DNA of 22,500 nucleotides, taken from Anaeromyces robustus. Lineage: Eukaryota; Neocallimastigomycota; Neocallimastigomycetes; Neocallimastigales; Neocallimastigaceae. Made by a program: the position numbers and the translations under genes. Under the pieces are notes generated by a model. That model ran no database searches and was not told the DNA's origin. It saw only the letters and a program-made list of their open reading frames with translations. The DNA lies in contig MCFG01000353.1 in the NCBI GenBank assembly GCA_002104895.1, forward strand, positions 1-22,500, read 5' to 3'. Every line of letters starts with the position of its first letter. Positions within the stretch are counted from its first letter, which is position 1. Below are positions 11,367-22,500 of the stretch, in pieces.

Positions 11367-11489
11367 ATTGAATGAATCTTAATTCGTTGCAAAACATTAA
11401 ATATTGATATTTTATTTATTTATTTTATATTATTATTTATTTATTATTTTAATAATATTATTTATTTATTTATTTATTTATTTATTAAT

Positions 11490-11520
<31 letters not shown>

Positions 11521-11774
11521 TTTTACTTGTTTGATTTTTTTAATTTTTTTATTTTATTATTTATTTATTTATTATATTATTTATTTAATTACTTTTTAGT
11601 TTTTTTATTTTTATTTTTTTTATATTAATATATTTATTTATAGAAAAATGTTATAAATAAAAAAAAAAAAATCATTTAGAGTTTTATAATTTATTAAATA
11701 TTAATTTATAATAATAATCTTTTATTATTATTTAGTTTCGTGTAACTCTGAAAAATTTAGTACAAAATGATTAT

Positions 11775-11826
11775 AAAAATGAGAATTATTTCATAAACTT
11801 TTCCATATGGAATAATTTTCATTTTT
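11775..11826. repeat. 21 bp inverted repeat (hairpin) upstream of copy A
   Basis: Arms 11775-11795 and 11806-11826 pair over 21 positions with two G-T wobbles and a 10-base loop. The stem includes several G/C positions (CCATATGG-like centre, GAG/TTC), so it is less trivial than the many AT palindromes nearby. A second small hairpin (TTTCATTTT / AAAATGAAA) follows directly, to about 11847. It could be a regulatory or structural element or a decayed miniature transposon; no terminal duplications are evident. Confidence 0.55.
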
Positions 11827-11946
11827 CAAAAACTTTTTCAAAATGAAAAGTAAAATATTTAAAAAATTATCATTTATTTGAATAATACATATACTATAAC
11901 CTATAAAAATATTATAATTGTTATTTTTCATATCAAAACTTTATAG

Positions 11947-12055
<109 letters not shown>

Positions 12056-13210
12056 TTTTTTAAATACTATTCTTTGAATATTCTTTTGAAAGTTTTATGT
12101 TCAATAATACTATATTTTCATTTCTTAAATCATTTAAAGTGAGATTTTTTCCAAATAACTATTTAATACATATTCAAGATTTGCTTTTTTATTATTATAT
12201 TCAGTATTACTATTAAAATTATTTCGATTTAAATTATTATATTTATATTTAATGTAATTTTATTGTGCTTAAGCATTTAAGTTTTGGATATATTTTATTG
12301 GCATCCTTTTTTTTTTTTTTTTTTGAGAAAAAAAAAAAAAAAAAAGAAAAAGAAAAAGAAGAGAGATAGAGATAATTCAAATATAAATTTTTATAATATG
12401 TTTAGTTTAGTTTATTTATAAACGATAAAATTTAACATTTTTTCTAACTGTATTGTTTATCTATTTTAACTTAATAATTGTCTAATAATTATAATTATGA
12501 ATGAAATAATGTATATTGAAGAAAATCACAAAAATCTGAATAGGAAATAAAGATTATTGTAAAACAAAATAAGATAAATAAAAATATATAACATCATTGG
12601 GATAAATTTATATTGATATTTTCATTTTTCATTTACATATTTATTATTTAATTGTATAATTTTTTTATCTTATTTTTGTTATTATATTAATTTTTTTTTG
12701 TGTCTTAAATCTTTCTTAAATATAATAAGAAAAAAAAAAAAAATAATACTTAATAATGTAAAGGAATTTTTTTTTTATAATTTACATATTTTATTTTATT
12801 TATTTTATTATTATTTTTATTTTTATATTTTACATTTTTTTTATTTTATTTTATTTTATTTTATTTTTTTTTTACAATTTACATATTTTATTTTTATTTT
12901 GTTTTATTTTTTATATTCTAAATAATTTATTTTTTTATATTTTACATAATTTATTTTATTTTATTTTTATTATTTTTATATTTTATTTTTTTACTTTATT
13001 TTTTTCTATTTATATATTTTACAAATTTTAATTTTATTTTTTTTTATTATTTTTATATTTTGTATTTTTATATATGTACTATTTTCTTTATATTTTATGG
13101 TTTATATTTTATATTTTGATATTTTATTTTTACTTATTTGGTTTATGTTTTATATTTTTTTGTTTTATTATTTTTTATTTTTTATTTTTTTTTTTTTATT
13201 TTTTTTTACT

Positions 13211-14488
13211 TTAAATAATAGAAGTTAATTCTTTAATATAATTATCTAAAACATCATTAATTACTTTTTGATCTTCTGGTGTACCATAAAGATTAACACT
13301 AAAAGTAATAATATTATCATAGGTTGATGCAGAAAATTCAAAAATTGGTGCACATACAGTTGAACCTGAAAAAATAACGGATGTCGGTTGAACATTTTTA
13401 AATAAAGTTTTTGATTTATCAATAATACCTAAATTAGACATTTCAAATGAACAAACTGGAGTGAAAGTTTCTAATAAAAATTTAACTAAACGATAAGGTA
13501 AAATTTGTCTAAATATTTCGAGAAGATAATCCCCTTTAGTACATGTGATATCATTTTTTTGTTTTCCTAAACTTTTTGAAACTTTATTTAAAGTTTCTTC
13601 AAATGTATCACCAATTTCATCACCAACTCTACAATCAAGAGCTGTTGACATATTAGTAATACATTCTGTTTTTTTATCCTTTAAAAATTTTCTTAAATTT
13701 ATATCACAAATAATGCCTACAGTTCTATTAAATATATTATATAAAGTACGCATCATAGCTGTAAAGAAAAGGTCATTAAGAGTTACACCTTTAGCTTTAG
13801 AATATTCTTTAAGTTTAAAATAATCTTCTTCGGTTAAACTTCTTATTTCAACAAAAGGTCTATTAAGGTCACCTTTAAGGTCTAAATGAACTTCTTTAAA
13901 AGGATTAACCATATCTGTAGTTAAAATATTCCATTTTTCTTTTAAAGTTAAATTTTTAAAAAGTTGCATGTAACTTCTATCTCCTATTTCTGGATAATTA
14001 TTTATATGTTCAGGATAAGTATATAAATCACAAAACATATATAAAAATTCTTTAAAACCTACACCATCACAAATCATATGATTAATGGTTATACAAAGTG
14101 AATCATGGTCAGAAGATTGAATAATAGCAAATCTTACTTGTGGACCATTTTTATAGTCAAGATCTTTATAATAATATTTCATCAATAATTCATTTTCAGT
14201 TTCTTCATTATTATTTTTATTTTCTTCTATTACTACAAAATCTTCTATAGGATATTCTTGAAATTTCCATTCTGCAGAGAAAAAATGTTCATAAAATTTA
14301 CATGATATTATTGGAAATTTTTCTATGGTTAATTGAACAGTTTGTTTAAAACGCTCGATATCAAGTTTACCATTTAATTTTATAATGAATCTTATAACAA
14401 TATTTGTAATTTTTTTTTCTAAAAATGTTCCTTGGTGTACATCTGACGTTGTATATTTAAATATTTTTTGTTTACCATTATTATACAT
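13211..14488 (-). CDS. Condensation/CAT-superfamily acyltransferase, copy B
   Basis: A 425-residue paralogue of copy A, aligning end to end without a gap (100 differences by my count). The active-site box is NHMICDG (136-142): the presumed catalytic His137, Asp141 and Gly142 are kept, and Asn replaces the first His. The next residues are VGF, where A and C have TDF, so the pocket next to the catalytic loop differs. The TLNDLFFTAMMRTL segment (236-249), CDINLRKFL (261-269) and SNLGIIDKSK (351-360) are conserved. Two blocks are nearly identical to A (residues 71-130 and 221-250), while 191-200 and 371-390 are strongly diverged, which suggests gene conversion or patchy constraint. The start is fixed by the shared context CATTCAA[CT]ATG in A and B. 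The frame is intact with no intron, so it is probably functional. Copy B lies 1.8 kb upstream of A on the same strand; separate transcripts are likely. Confidence 0.88.
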   Translation of the reverse strand: MYNNGKQKIFKYTTSDVHQGTFLEKKITNIVIRFIIKLNGKLDIERFKQTVQLTIEKFPIISCKFYEHFFSAEWKFQEYPIEDFVVIEENKNNNEETENELLMKYYYKDLDYKNGPQVRFAIIQSSDHDSLCITINHMICDGVGFKEFLYMFCDLYTYPEHINNYPEIGDRSYMQLFKNLTLKEKWNILTTDMVNPFKEVHLDLKGDLNRPFVEIRSLTEEDYFKLKEYSKAKGVTLNDLFFTAMMRTLYNIFNRTVGIICDINLRKFLKDKKTECITNMSTALDCRVGDEIGDTFEETLNKVSKSLGKQKNDITCTKGDYLLEIFRQILPYRLVKFLLETFTPVCSFEMSNLGIIDKSKTLFKNVQPTSVIFSGSTVCAPIFEFSASTYDNIITFSVNLYGTPEDQKVINDVLDNYIKELTSII

Positions 14489-14709
14489 GTTGAATGAAAT
14501 TTTGAATTAAATATGGTTTGCCGAAAGTAAATTTATTTATTTATTTATTTATTTACTTATCTATTAATTTATTTGTTTATTTATTTTATTTATTTATATT
14601 TATTTATATATTATTTATTTATTTATTTATTTTTATAATTTTTATTTTAAATATTTAATTTTATTTAAAGAAAAAAAAAAATAACTCTTTATATTTTTCA
14701 TTATAATAT

Positions 14710-14747
<38 letters not shown>

Positions 14748-14914
14748 TATTATAGTAATTATGTATTATTATATAATTATTATACAATTTAATTTTATTA
14801 TTTAATTATATTATTATTTATATTAATATTTCTTTTAAAAAAAGAAATTTCTTTTTTTTTTTTTTTTTTTTTTTTTTCTCTCTTTCTTTTCTTCTAATGT
14901 ATCATATATATTAT

Positions 14915-15138
<224 letters not shown>

Positions 15139-15283
15139 TAATAGAAAATTAAAACAGCAGGGGACTTTAAAATGAATTGATATTTTCTTCTTTTTTTTTT
15201 TTTTATTATTTTCAATTTTATTGTAATGCTATTATATAATTTATTTATTTATTTATTTTTAATACATTAATTTATATTTACTT

Positions 15284-15408
15284 ACTTATTTACATATTAT
15301 TCTTAAATAATATAGTTTACATTTTTTAATAAATATTTCAAAATTGATAGTATTTACTTATTTACATATTATTTTTAAATAATATAGTTTATGTTTTTTA
15401 ATAGATAT
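15284..15408. repeat. Imperfect 72 bp-spaced direct repeat
   Basis: A 53-base segment starting at 15284 recurs at 15356 with four differences, all of them transitions. Two adjacent ones are CA at 15320-15321 against TG at 15392-15393. The repeat sits next to the acyltransferase remnant. Confidence 0.75.
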
Positions 15409-15443
15409 AGTAAATTTTTCTAAAAAATATTAATTAAAAAAAC

Positions 15444-15500
15444 TTAACATATTAATAATAATTCCTTTATTAATTTATTTAAAACATCATTGATGTTTTG
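15444..15500 (-). pseudogene. Remnant of a fourth acyltransferase C-terminus
   Basis: The minus strand here reads QNINDVLNKLIKELLLIC followed by TAA. The three intact paralogues end in QK-[LVI]-IN-x-VLDN-[FY]-IKELTSII. Over the INDVL...IKEL part, the DNA matches copy B at 29 of 36 positions. Upstream the frame closes at once in the AT tract that follows the stop of copy C, so only about 18 codons remain. It lies just 61 bp past the copy C stop, as expected if an older copy was mostly deleted or if the duplication unit ended inside the gene. Chance similarity in AT-rich DNA cannot be fully excluded, but the shared order, frame, stop position and location argue against it. Confidence 0.6.
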
Positions 15501-15561
15501 TTTTTATTTTTATTTTTTATTTTATTTTATTTTATTTTATTTTTTATTTTTTTTTTTTACT

Positions 15562-16830
15562 TTAAATAATAGATGTTAATTCTTTAATATAATTATCTAA
15601 AACTTCATTAATTATTTTTTGATCATCAGGTGTACCATAAAAATTAATACAAAATGTAATAATATTATCAAAACTCGAAATAGAAAGTTCAAAACTTGGT
15701 GCATATTTTGTTGAACCCGTTAATAAAGCAGAGGAAGCTTGAACATTCTTAAAATTTATCTTTGATTTATCAATAATACCTAAATTTGTAATTTCTAATG
15801 GATATGGTGTATAGGTAGCATCAATTAATTGTTTTCCCCAACGATAAGGTAATAATATCATAACTAATTCGGTAAGGTAAAGACCTCTTGTACAATTTAT
15901 ATCATTTTTTTCTTTTGATAAACATTGAGTAACTTTATTTAAAGTTTCCTCAAAGGTATCCCCAAGTTCTTCTCCAATATTACAATTAATAGTAGTTAAC
16001 ATATTTGTAAAACCTTTTGTTTTATTCTCTTTAATATATTTTCTTAAATTAATATCACAAAGAATGCTTACTGTTTGATGAAATATACTATAAAATGTAC
16101 GCATCATAGCTGTAAAGAATAAGTCATTAAGTGTTACACCTTTTGCTTTAGAATAAGTTTTAAGTTTATTGAAAATTTCTTGAGATAAAGTTCTTGTTTC
16201 TAAAAATGGTCTATTTGGATCACCTTTAAGATTTAAATGTATATTTTCATTAGGTGAATTCTCTTTTGACCTTAATATATTAAATTGTTCTTTGAATGAT
16301 AAAGGCCAAAATAATTGCATGAGACCTCTATCCCCCATTTCAGGATAGTTACTTGCATTCTCTGGAGTAGAATACATATCACAAAACATATATATAAAAT
16401 TTTTAAAATCTGTGGCATCACAAAGCATATGATTAATAGAAATACAAAGTGAATCATGTTCTGGTGATTGAATAATAACAAATCTTATGTGGGGTCCATT
16501 CTCTTTGTCAAGATCTTTAAAAAAATAATTCATTATCATTTCATCATCATTGTTGGTTTTATTTTCTACTATCCATACAAAATCTTCTATAGGATATTCT
16601 TGAAATTTCCAACATGAAGAATAAAAATATTCATAATAATTACATGATATTAAAGGAAATTTTTCGATAGCTAATTGAACAGTTTTTTTAAATTGGTCTA
16701 TATCAAGTTTTCCATTTAATTTAATAATGAATCTCATAGTACTATTAGAATGTTTCCGTTCAATGAATAAACGTTGAAGCATATCAAATGATTCAAATTT
16801 AAATGATTTTGAAATATTTTTATTTGCCAT
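15562..16830 (-). CDS. Condensation/CAT-superfamily acyltransferase, copy C
   Basis: A 422-residue paralogue and the most diverged of the three (roughly 60% identical to A and B by eye). It is three residues shorter, in the acidic loop near 92-100. The active-site box is NHMLCDA (133-139): the presumed catalytic His134 and Asp138 remain, but the usually conserved Gly is Ala. It keeps KLNGKLDI (37-44), WKFQEYPIEDFV (74-85), GVTLNDLFFTAMMRTF (231-246), CDINLRKYI (258-266) and TNLGIIDKSK (348-357). The start is supported by TTCAACATG, which resembles the start context of copies A and B. The frame is intact, with no intron. The Gly-to-Ala change might alter the turn after the catalytic His, so activity or substrate may differ; this is inference. 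It is the first copy of the array in the direction of transcription. Confidence 0.87.
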   Translation of the reverse strand: MANKNISKSFKFESFDMLQRLFIERKHSNSTMRFIIKLNGKLDIDQFKKTVQLAIEKFPLISCNYYEYFYSSCWKFQEYPIEDFVWIVENKTNNDDEMIMNYFFKDLDKENGPHIRFVIIQSPEHDSLCISINHMLCDATDFKNFIYMFCDMYSTPENASNYPEMGDRGLMQLFWPLSFKEQFNILRSKENSPNENIHLNLKGDPNRPFLETRTLSQEIFNKLKTYSKAKGVTLNDLFFTAMMRTFYSIFHQTVSILCDINLRKYIKENKTKGFTNMLTTINCNIGEELGDTFEETLNKVTQCLSKEKNDINCTRGLYLTELVMILLPYRWGKQLIDATYTPYPLEITNLGIIDKSKINFKNVQASSALLTGSTKYAPSFELSISSFDNIITFCINFYGTPDDQKIINEVLDNYIKELTSII

Positions 16831-18037
16831 GTTGAAAAATGTTAAAATTAAATATATAATTTGTGCTTTAAATTATTTTGATGTTTGGTTAATTTTTTTA
16901 AAAGATTTATAAAAAAATATTAATAAAAATAAAAAAATAAAAAACTTGTATATATATAATATATAAAATTATATAATAAAATTAATTAATTTACAATTTA
17001 ATTTAATTAATTTTTTAAATATATATTTTTATATCCAAAAATAATGAAATTGAGATGAAATTTTTATTTCAATTTTTATTTATATATATTTTATAATATG
17101 ATCTTATATATATTTATTCAAATGTTACTATATAAATGTACTTATTTGAATTTGAATTTGTACTACATAATAATACATTAATATATCATATTATATTATA
17201 TTATATTATATTATATTACATAAAACAAGATTACAATAATAAATTCAATAATATAGAAATAATATAAAAATTTTATAATTTTTCCTCATTAAATTATTAA
17301 TAAAATTTTAAAAATTCAAAATAAATAATTTATTTATTATAATTATAATTCTTTAATTTTGAATAATATTCATAAAATATTTATTTATTATTAATTCTTT
17401 AATTTTGAATAATATTCATAAAATATTTATATATTTATTTAGTTTTATATTCTTTATTTAATTTTATATTCATATATATAATTTTTTTAGAATTATTATT
17501 ATTATTATATTTATATTAATATAATATAAATGCTATGATTTTAAATATTCTATAAAAAATTAATAAAATAAAAGCGATAAAAATTAAAATGTTTTATAAA
17601 ACAAATTTGATTATTTATTAAGTATTAACTTTTTTTTTCTTTTTGTTTTTATTTTATAATTATTATTAATTACTGAAAAAATGATATTAATAAGGAAAAT
17701 TGTGTGAAAAAAAAAAAAAAAAAACTATAATTTGTATATTTAATATTAATATAATTGATTATCAAAATTTTATTTAAAAAGAATCCATCTAAAAGTTAAT
17801 GGATAGGTCAGATATTCCGTTGTTAACGAAATAAAAAAAAATATATTGATTTTTATATAATATTTAATATATTGTAAATTATTAAATCAATAAAAATTTA
17901 AACTTTATTTTATTATATTAATATATATTTTATTAAATTATAATTATTTATTAATTATATAATGAAAAGTTAAAAAAAGTTTTCTATTTTTTCTTTTTTT
18001 TTTTTTTAAATAATATTTATTTATTTTTTTTTAAAAA
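16831..18037. other. Divergent intergenic region between copy C and the two-exon gene
   Basis: This separates a minus-strand gene (copy C) from a plus-strand gene, so it should hold both promoters. It contains (ATATT)6 (17188-17217), a 46 bp direct repeat (17347-17430), T-rich tracts just before 18038, and a more complex patch at 17780-17830 with two small hairpins. Unlike A and B, copy C has no (TAA)n array or (TTTA)n tract next to its start. No gene seen. Confidence 0.6.
17347..17430. repeat. 46 bp tandem direct repeat, two copies
   Basis: Copy 1 (17347-17392) and copy 2 (from 17393) share AATTCTTTAATTTTGAATAA and the following bases exactly over about 38 bases, then drift. Non-coding. Confidence 0.8.
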
Positions 18038-18920
18038 ATGACCCATTTAGGTGTACCAAGATTAAAAAGACGTCTTTCTATTAATACATTAACAGAAACA
18101 TTAGAAGATCAAGAATTACAGAGTATTAGTTTATCAAGAACTTTAAATAAAGTAGAAAACGAATTAAAGGAAGTACAAGAAAAAATAATATCACAAGGAA
18201 AACAACAAGATGATTTGGAATATTTAATAACTGAAGCTAAAGATCTCATAGTTCTTACAAAAAATAGAATAGAAGAAAATTTAAGAATGGTGAAAAAAGC
18301 AAAAGAATATGAAGCTATGATAGAAGCTAATGGAAGAGGTTCATAATTTTTTATTCAATTTTATTTATTAGTTATTTATATATATATATATATTATATTT
18401 TAATTCAGAAATTCATTGAATTAAAAATAGATTTCTGAAATTATTATATAATTTTCAATTCTTATAAAAAAAATTTTTTTTATAACATGTTAATAAATAT
18501 ATATGTTCTTAAAAATATTTTAATAACTTAAATCTCTAAAAAATTTTTTTATATAATTATACTATTCATAATTTATTTTAATAAGAACATATATATTTAT
18601 AATTGATTTTATTTACTTAATGAGAAATTTATATAATTATTATTATATAATATTTCAAATTATTAAATATATAAAAATAATTCTATCTTAATTATTATAT
18701 TCATTAAACTTTTATATTTTATATTTTTTTATTAATAATAGATGTAGTATCCCTTGAAAATAAAAAATTAAATGATAAAATTGAAAATTCAAAAGAAGAA
18801 TTTAGAAAATTTCGAATTGAATTTAGTGATAATGTAACCCAAATTAAAACAAGAATAGCAAAATATGATTATTATTGTGAACAAAAAAGTCAAAATCCTG
18901 TTTCGCAAGAGATATGCTAA
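18038..18920 (+). CDS. Small coiled-coil protein, two exons, unknown function
   Basis: I assemble exon 1 as 18038-18338 and exon 2 as 18742-18920, giving 159 residues. Reading through exon 1 alone would end after 102 residues at 18346. Splicing GAG|GTTCAT to AATAG|ATGTAG joins the frames with a split Asp codon (residue 101) and opens 58 further codons that end in SQEIC and TAA. A 59-codon stop-free, protein-like stretch is very unlikely by chance in this DNA. A second AG six bases further in (18746-18747) would also keep frame and remove two residues. The protein is mostly helical and charged: heptad-like segments at about 22-95 (LEDQELQSISLSRTL, LKEVQEKI) and about 104-150. The N-terminus carries PRLKRRLS, a basic stretch with a possible kinase site. 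There is no signal peptide or membrane span. I do not recognise the family. The donor GTTCAT is weaker than the GTA donors of the neighbouring kinase gene, so some intron retention is possible. Confidence 0.75.
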
Positions 18921-19775
18921 AGAAAAATTATTTTTGTGCTTTAATGTATTCATTAATATACAAATGCATTATTTAAATATATTATAATATATTTAAATGA
19001 TATCGATATTAATGAAATATTTATTTTATCTTAATTAAATTCATAACTTTAAAATAACAATAATAATAATAATAATAATAATAATTATAATAATAATAAT
19101 TTTAATAATTTATCATTACTTATTGTATTAAAAAAGAATAATAATGTTAAAAAAGAATTTTTTCTTTTAAATGTATGTACTATATTTTGAATATATATAA
19201 TAGTCTGTTATAAGAATAAATCATTATTATATTCTTTTCCTGTTTTAATAAAATTAATGTATAAAAGTATATATCTCGAAAATAAAAGAAATAAAATAAA
19301 AATAACAAATAACAAATAACAAATAATAAATAAAATAAAAATAAAATAAAATAAAAAAATAAAAATTCATAAATAAAATAATAAATATATCATTGACAAT
19401 AAATAAATAGTAAATCTTATGATATTAAATTGGTACTCAACATCTTCAAAAATTTTATTTATATATTATTATTTTTATTATTATTTTTTATTAATGCCAC
19501 CAATGACAACAAATAACAATGCCAAATTATAGATTTTAAATATATTTTTTAAAAAAAGTATAATAAAGTCAAAAAAATAAATACTTTTTTTTATCTTAAA
19601 CATTTATATATGTATCACAATCATAATTATAATTAACACTTTAAATAATAAAAAATAATCTATTTATTTATATAACTTTATATTTATTTATTTATATAAA
19701 ATTAAAAAAAATTATAAAAAATAATTTTTTATTTTTATATTTGTTTTATATTTATTTATTTATTTATTTATATAT

Positions 19776-19818
<43 letters not shown>

Positions 19819-20642
19819 TTATATATTTACTTATTTTAAATAAAGTTAAATTATAAATTTTTTATGACAATGACAATAAAAATAATTATTAGTTTTAAAA
19901 ATAAAAAATAAAATTATTTATATATTATATTAATTAAAGAAAAAAAATAAAATTTTTAAGATTTTTTTTCTTTAATATTAGCATATATTTTTTCAGGGTA
20001 GAATGTATTTTTATAAATGACGTATAGTATAATATTATTTTAATATATTTATTCCATAAATGTCAGCATTTTTATACTTTTTGTTTCAAATATATTTATA
20101 TAATATTTAAGTTTTAAGTTTATTATTAATATTATTATATTTTTATAAATTATAATATTGAAATATTGAGTATATATATATATAGTATGAATAATAGGTA
20201 AGATTTCTATATATATAATTATATGATTTATATATATATTAGTCATTGAATTTATAAAAATAAAATTAATGATTTAAATAAATTAAATGAAAAAAATAAA
20301 AAAATAAAAAAATAAACTACTTAATAATTATTATTATTTTATTAATCAAGAATTTTTTTATTATATAATAAAGTTTTTATAATTATAAAGACGAAAAGTC
20401 TTAAATATTTCATTATTTATATTTGAAAAATTAATAAAAATTTATTAAAATAAAAAGATTAAATAATAATAATAAAAAAAATTGAACAAAAAAAACAAAG
20501 AATTTTTTTCCAATTTTATTTTAACATATCTAACAATAATGTGAAAGAATTTTTTTTTTTTCTTAAAAAAAAAATAATTTGATATAACGTAAAAATATTT
20601 TTTAATAATCTAATTAAAAATTCATTAATATAAATATTAAAA
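18921..20642. other. Intergenic region upstream of the kinase gene
   Basis: AT-rich spacer with (AAT)n near 19060-19100, AACAAAT and AAAATAA tracts (19290-19370), a long (TTTA)n tract (about 19749-19822) and ATATAT stretches. A 37-codon open frame at 19419-19532 (plus) has unusually C-rich codons at its end and is listed separately. The Ile-rich minus-strand frame at 20049-20246 is low-complexity and not called. The last 100 bases before the kinase ATG should be its 5' leader. Confidence 0.6.
19419..19532 (+). CDS. Possible small ORF, 37 residues (doubtful)
   Basis: The frame begins MILNWYSTSSKILF, passes through a Tyr/Phe run encoded by a TAT microsatellite, and ends MPPMTTNNNAKL before TAG. 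The codons at both ends (TGG TAC TCA ACA; CCA CCA ATG ACA ACA AAT AAC AAT GCC) are more C-rich than the surrounding DNA, which is why it drew attention. It could be a small one-pass membrane peptide, a relic or a chance frame. There is no homology to cite and no clear leader signal. Confidence 0.15.
   Translation: MILNWYSTSSKILFIYYYFYYYFLLMPPMTTNNNAKL

Positions 20643-22500
<1,858 letters not shown>

Noticed and set aside
11404-11628. Plus-strand Phe/Ile/Leu/Tyr-rich open frame
   Set aside because: It is produced by (TTTA)n repeats, in which one frame gives the LFIY pattern without stops.
12698-12925. Plus-strand open frame starting MCLKSFLNIIRKKKK
   Set aside because: Only the first 30 residues look mixed; the rest is Phe/Tyr translation of T-rich tracts, and there is no support for a start or a family.
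13545-13823. Plus-strand open frame inside copy B
   Set aside because: It is antisense to conserved acyltransferase coding sequence and is best explained as a shadow.
16272-16481. Minus-strand 69-residue frame inside copy C
   Set aside because: It overlaps the intact copy C frame and has no independent signal.
20049-20246. Minus-strand Ile/Tyr-rich 65-residue frame
   Set aside because: AT-repeat composition; it looks hydrophobic only because ATA/TAT codons dominate.

Overview
The window is eukaryotic and extremely AT-rich. Homopolymer A/T runs, (TAA)n, (TTTA)n and (TTTTA)n tracts and small tandem duplications fill the non-coding DNA. The coding regions stand out only as islands of slightly higher GC and broken periodicity. 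Spliceosomal introns with GT..AG ends, a MARK/Par-1 kinase, Asn-rich protein segments and long repeat-filled intergenic spaces fit best with an anaerobic gut fungus (Neocallimastigomycota). Another very AT-rich protist such as a dictyostelid is a weaker alternative. This placement is inference from style and content; no marker gene is present.

Layout, left to right. 1-2173 holds no gene, only low-complexity DNA with a perfect 135 bp tandem duplication (521-790). 2174-4114 (minus) is an intron-less 646-residue coiled-coil protein built from a repeat of exactly 77 residues (11 heptads). 4115-10088 is a gene desert of about 6 kb with minisatellites and a perfect 195 bp tandem duplication (8633-9022).

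Three paralogous acyltransferase genes of the condensation/CAT superfamily then lie head to tail on the minus strand: copy A 10089-11366, copy B 13211-14488, copy C 15562-16830. Between B and C, just downstream of C, lies a short decayed C-terminus that looks like the remains of a fourth copy (15444-15500). A and B share a similar upstream layout: (TTTA)n near the ATG and a long (TAA)n array farther out. This suggests duplication of whole units including upstream DNA. A and B are about 76% identical in protein but very unevenly so.

18038-18920 (plus) is a small two-exon coiled-coil gene of unknown function whose second exon is separated by a 403 bp intron. 20643-22500 (plus) is the 5' part of a MARK/Par-1-type Ser/Thr kinase with six exons in the window. 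The catalytic domain is essentially complete, and the gene runs off the right edge.

The window is not an operon, and no shared pathway joins all the genes. The only cluster with a shared function is the acyltransferase array, which probably arose by local tandem duplication.
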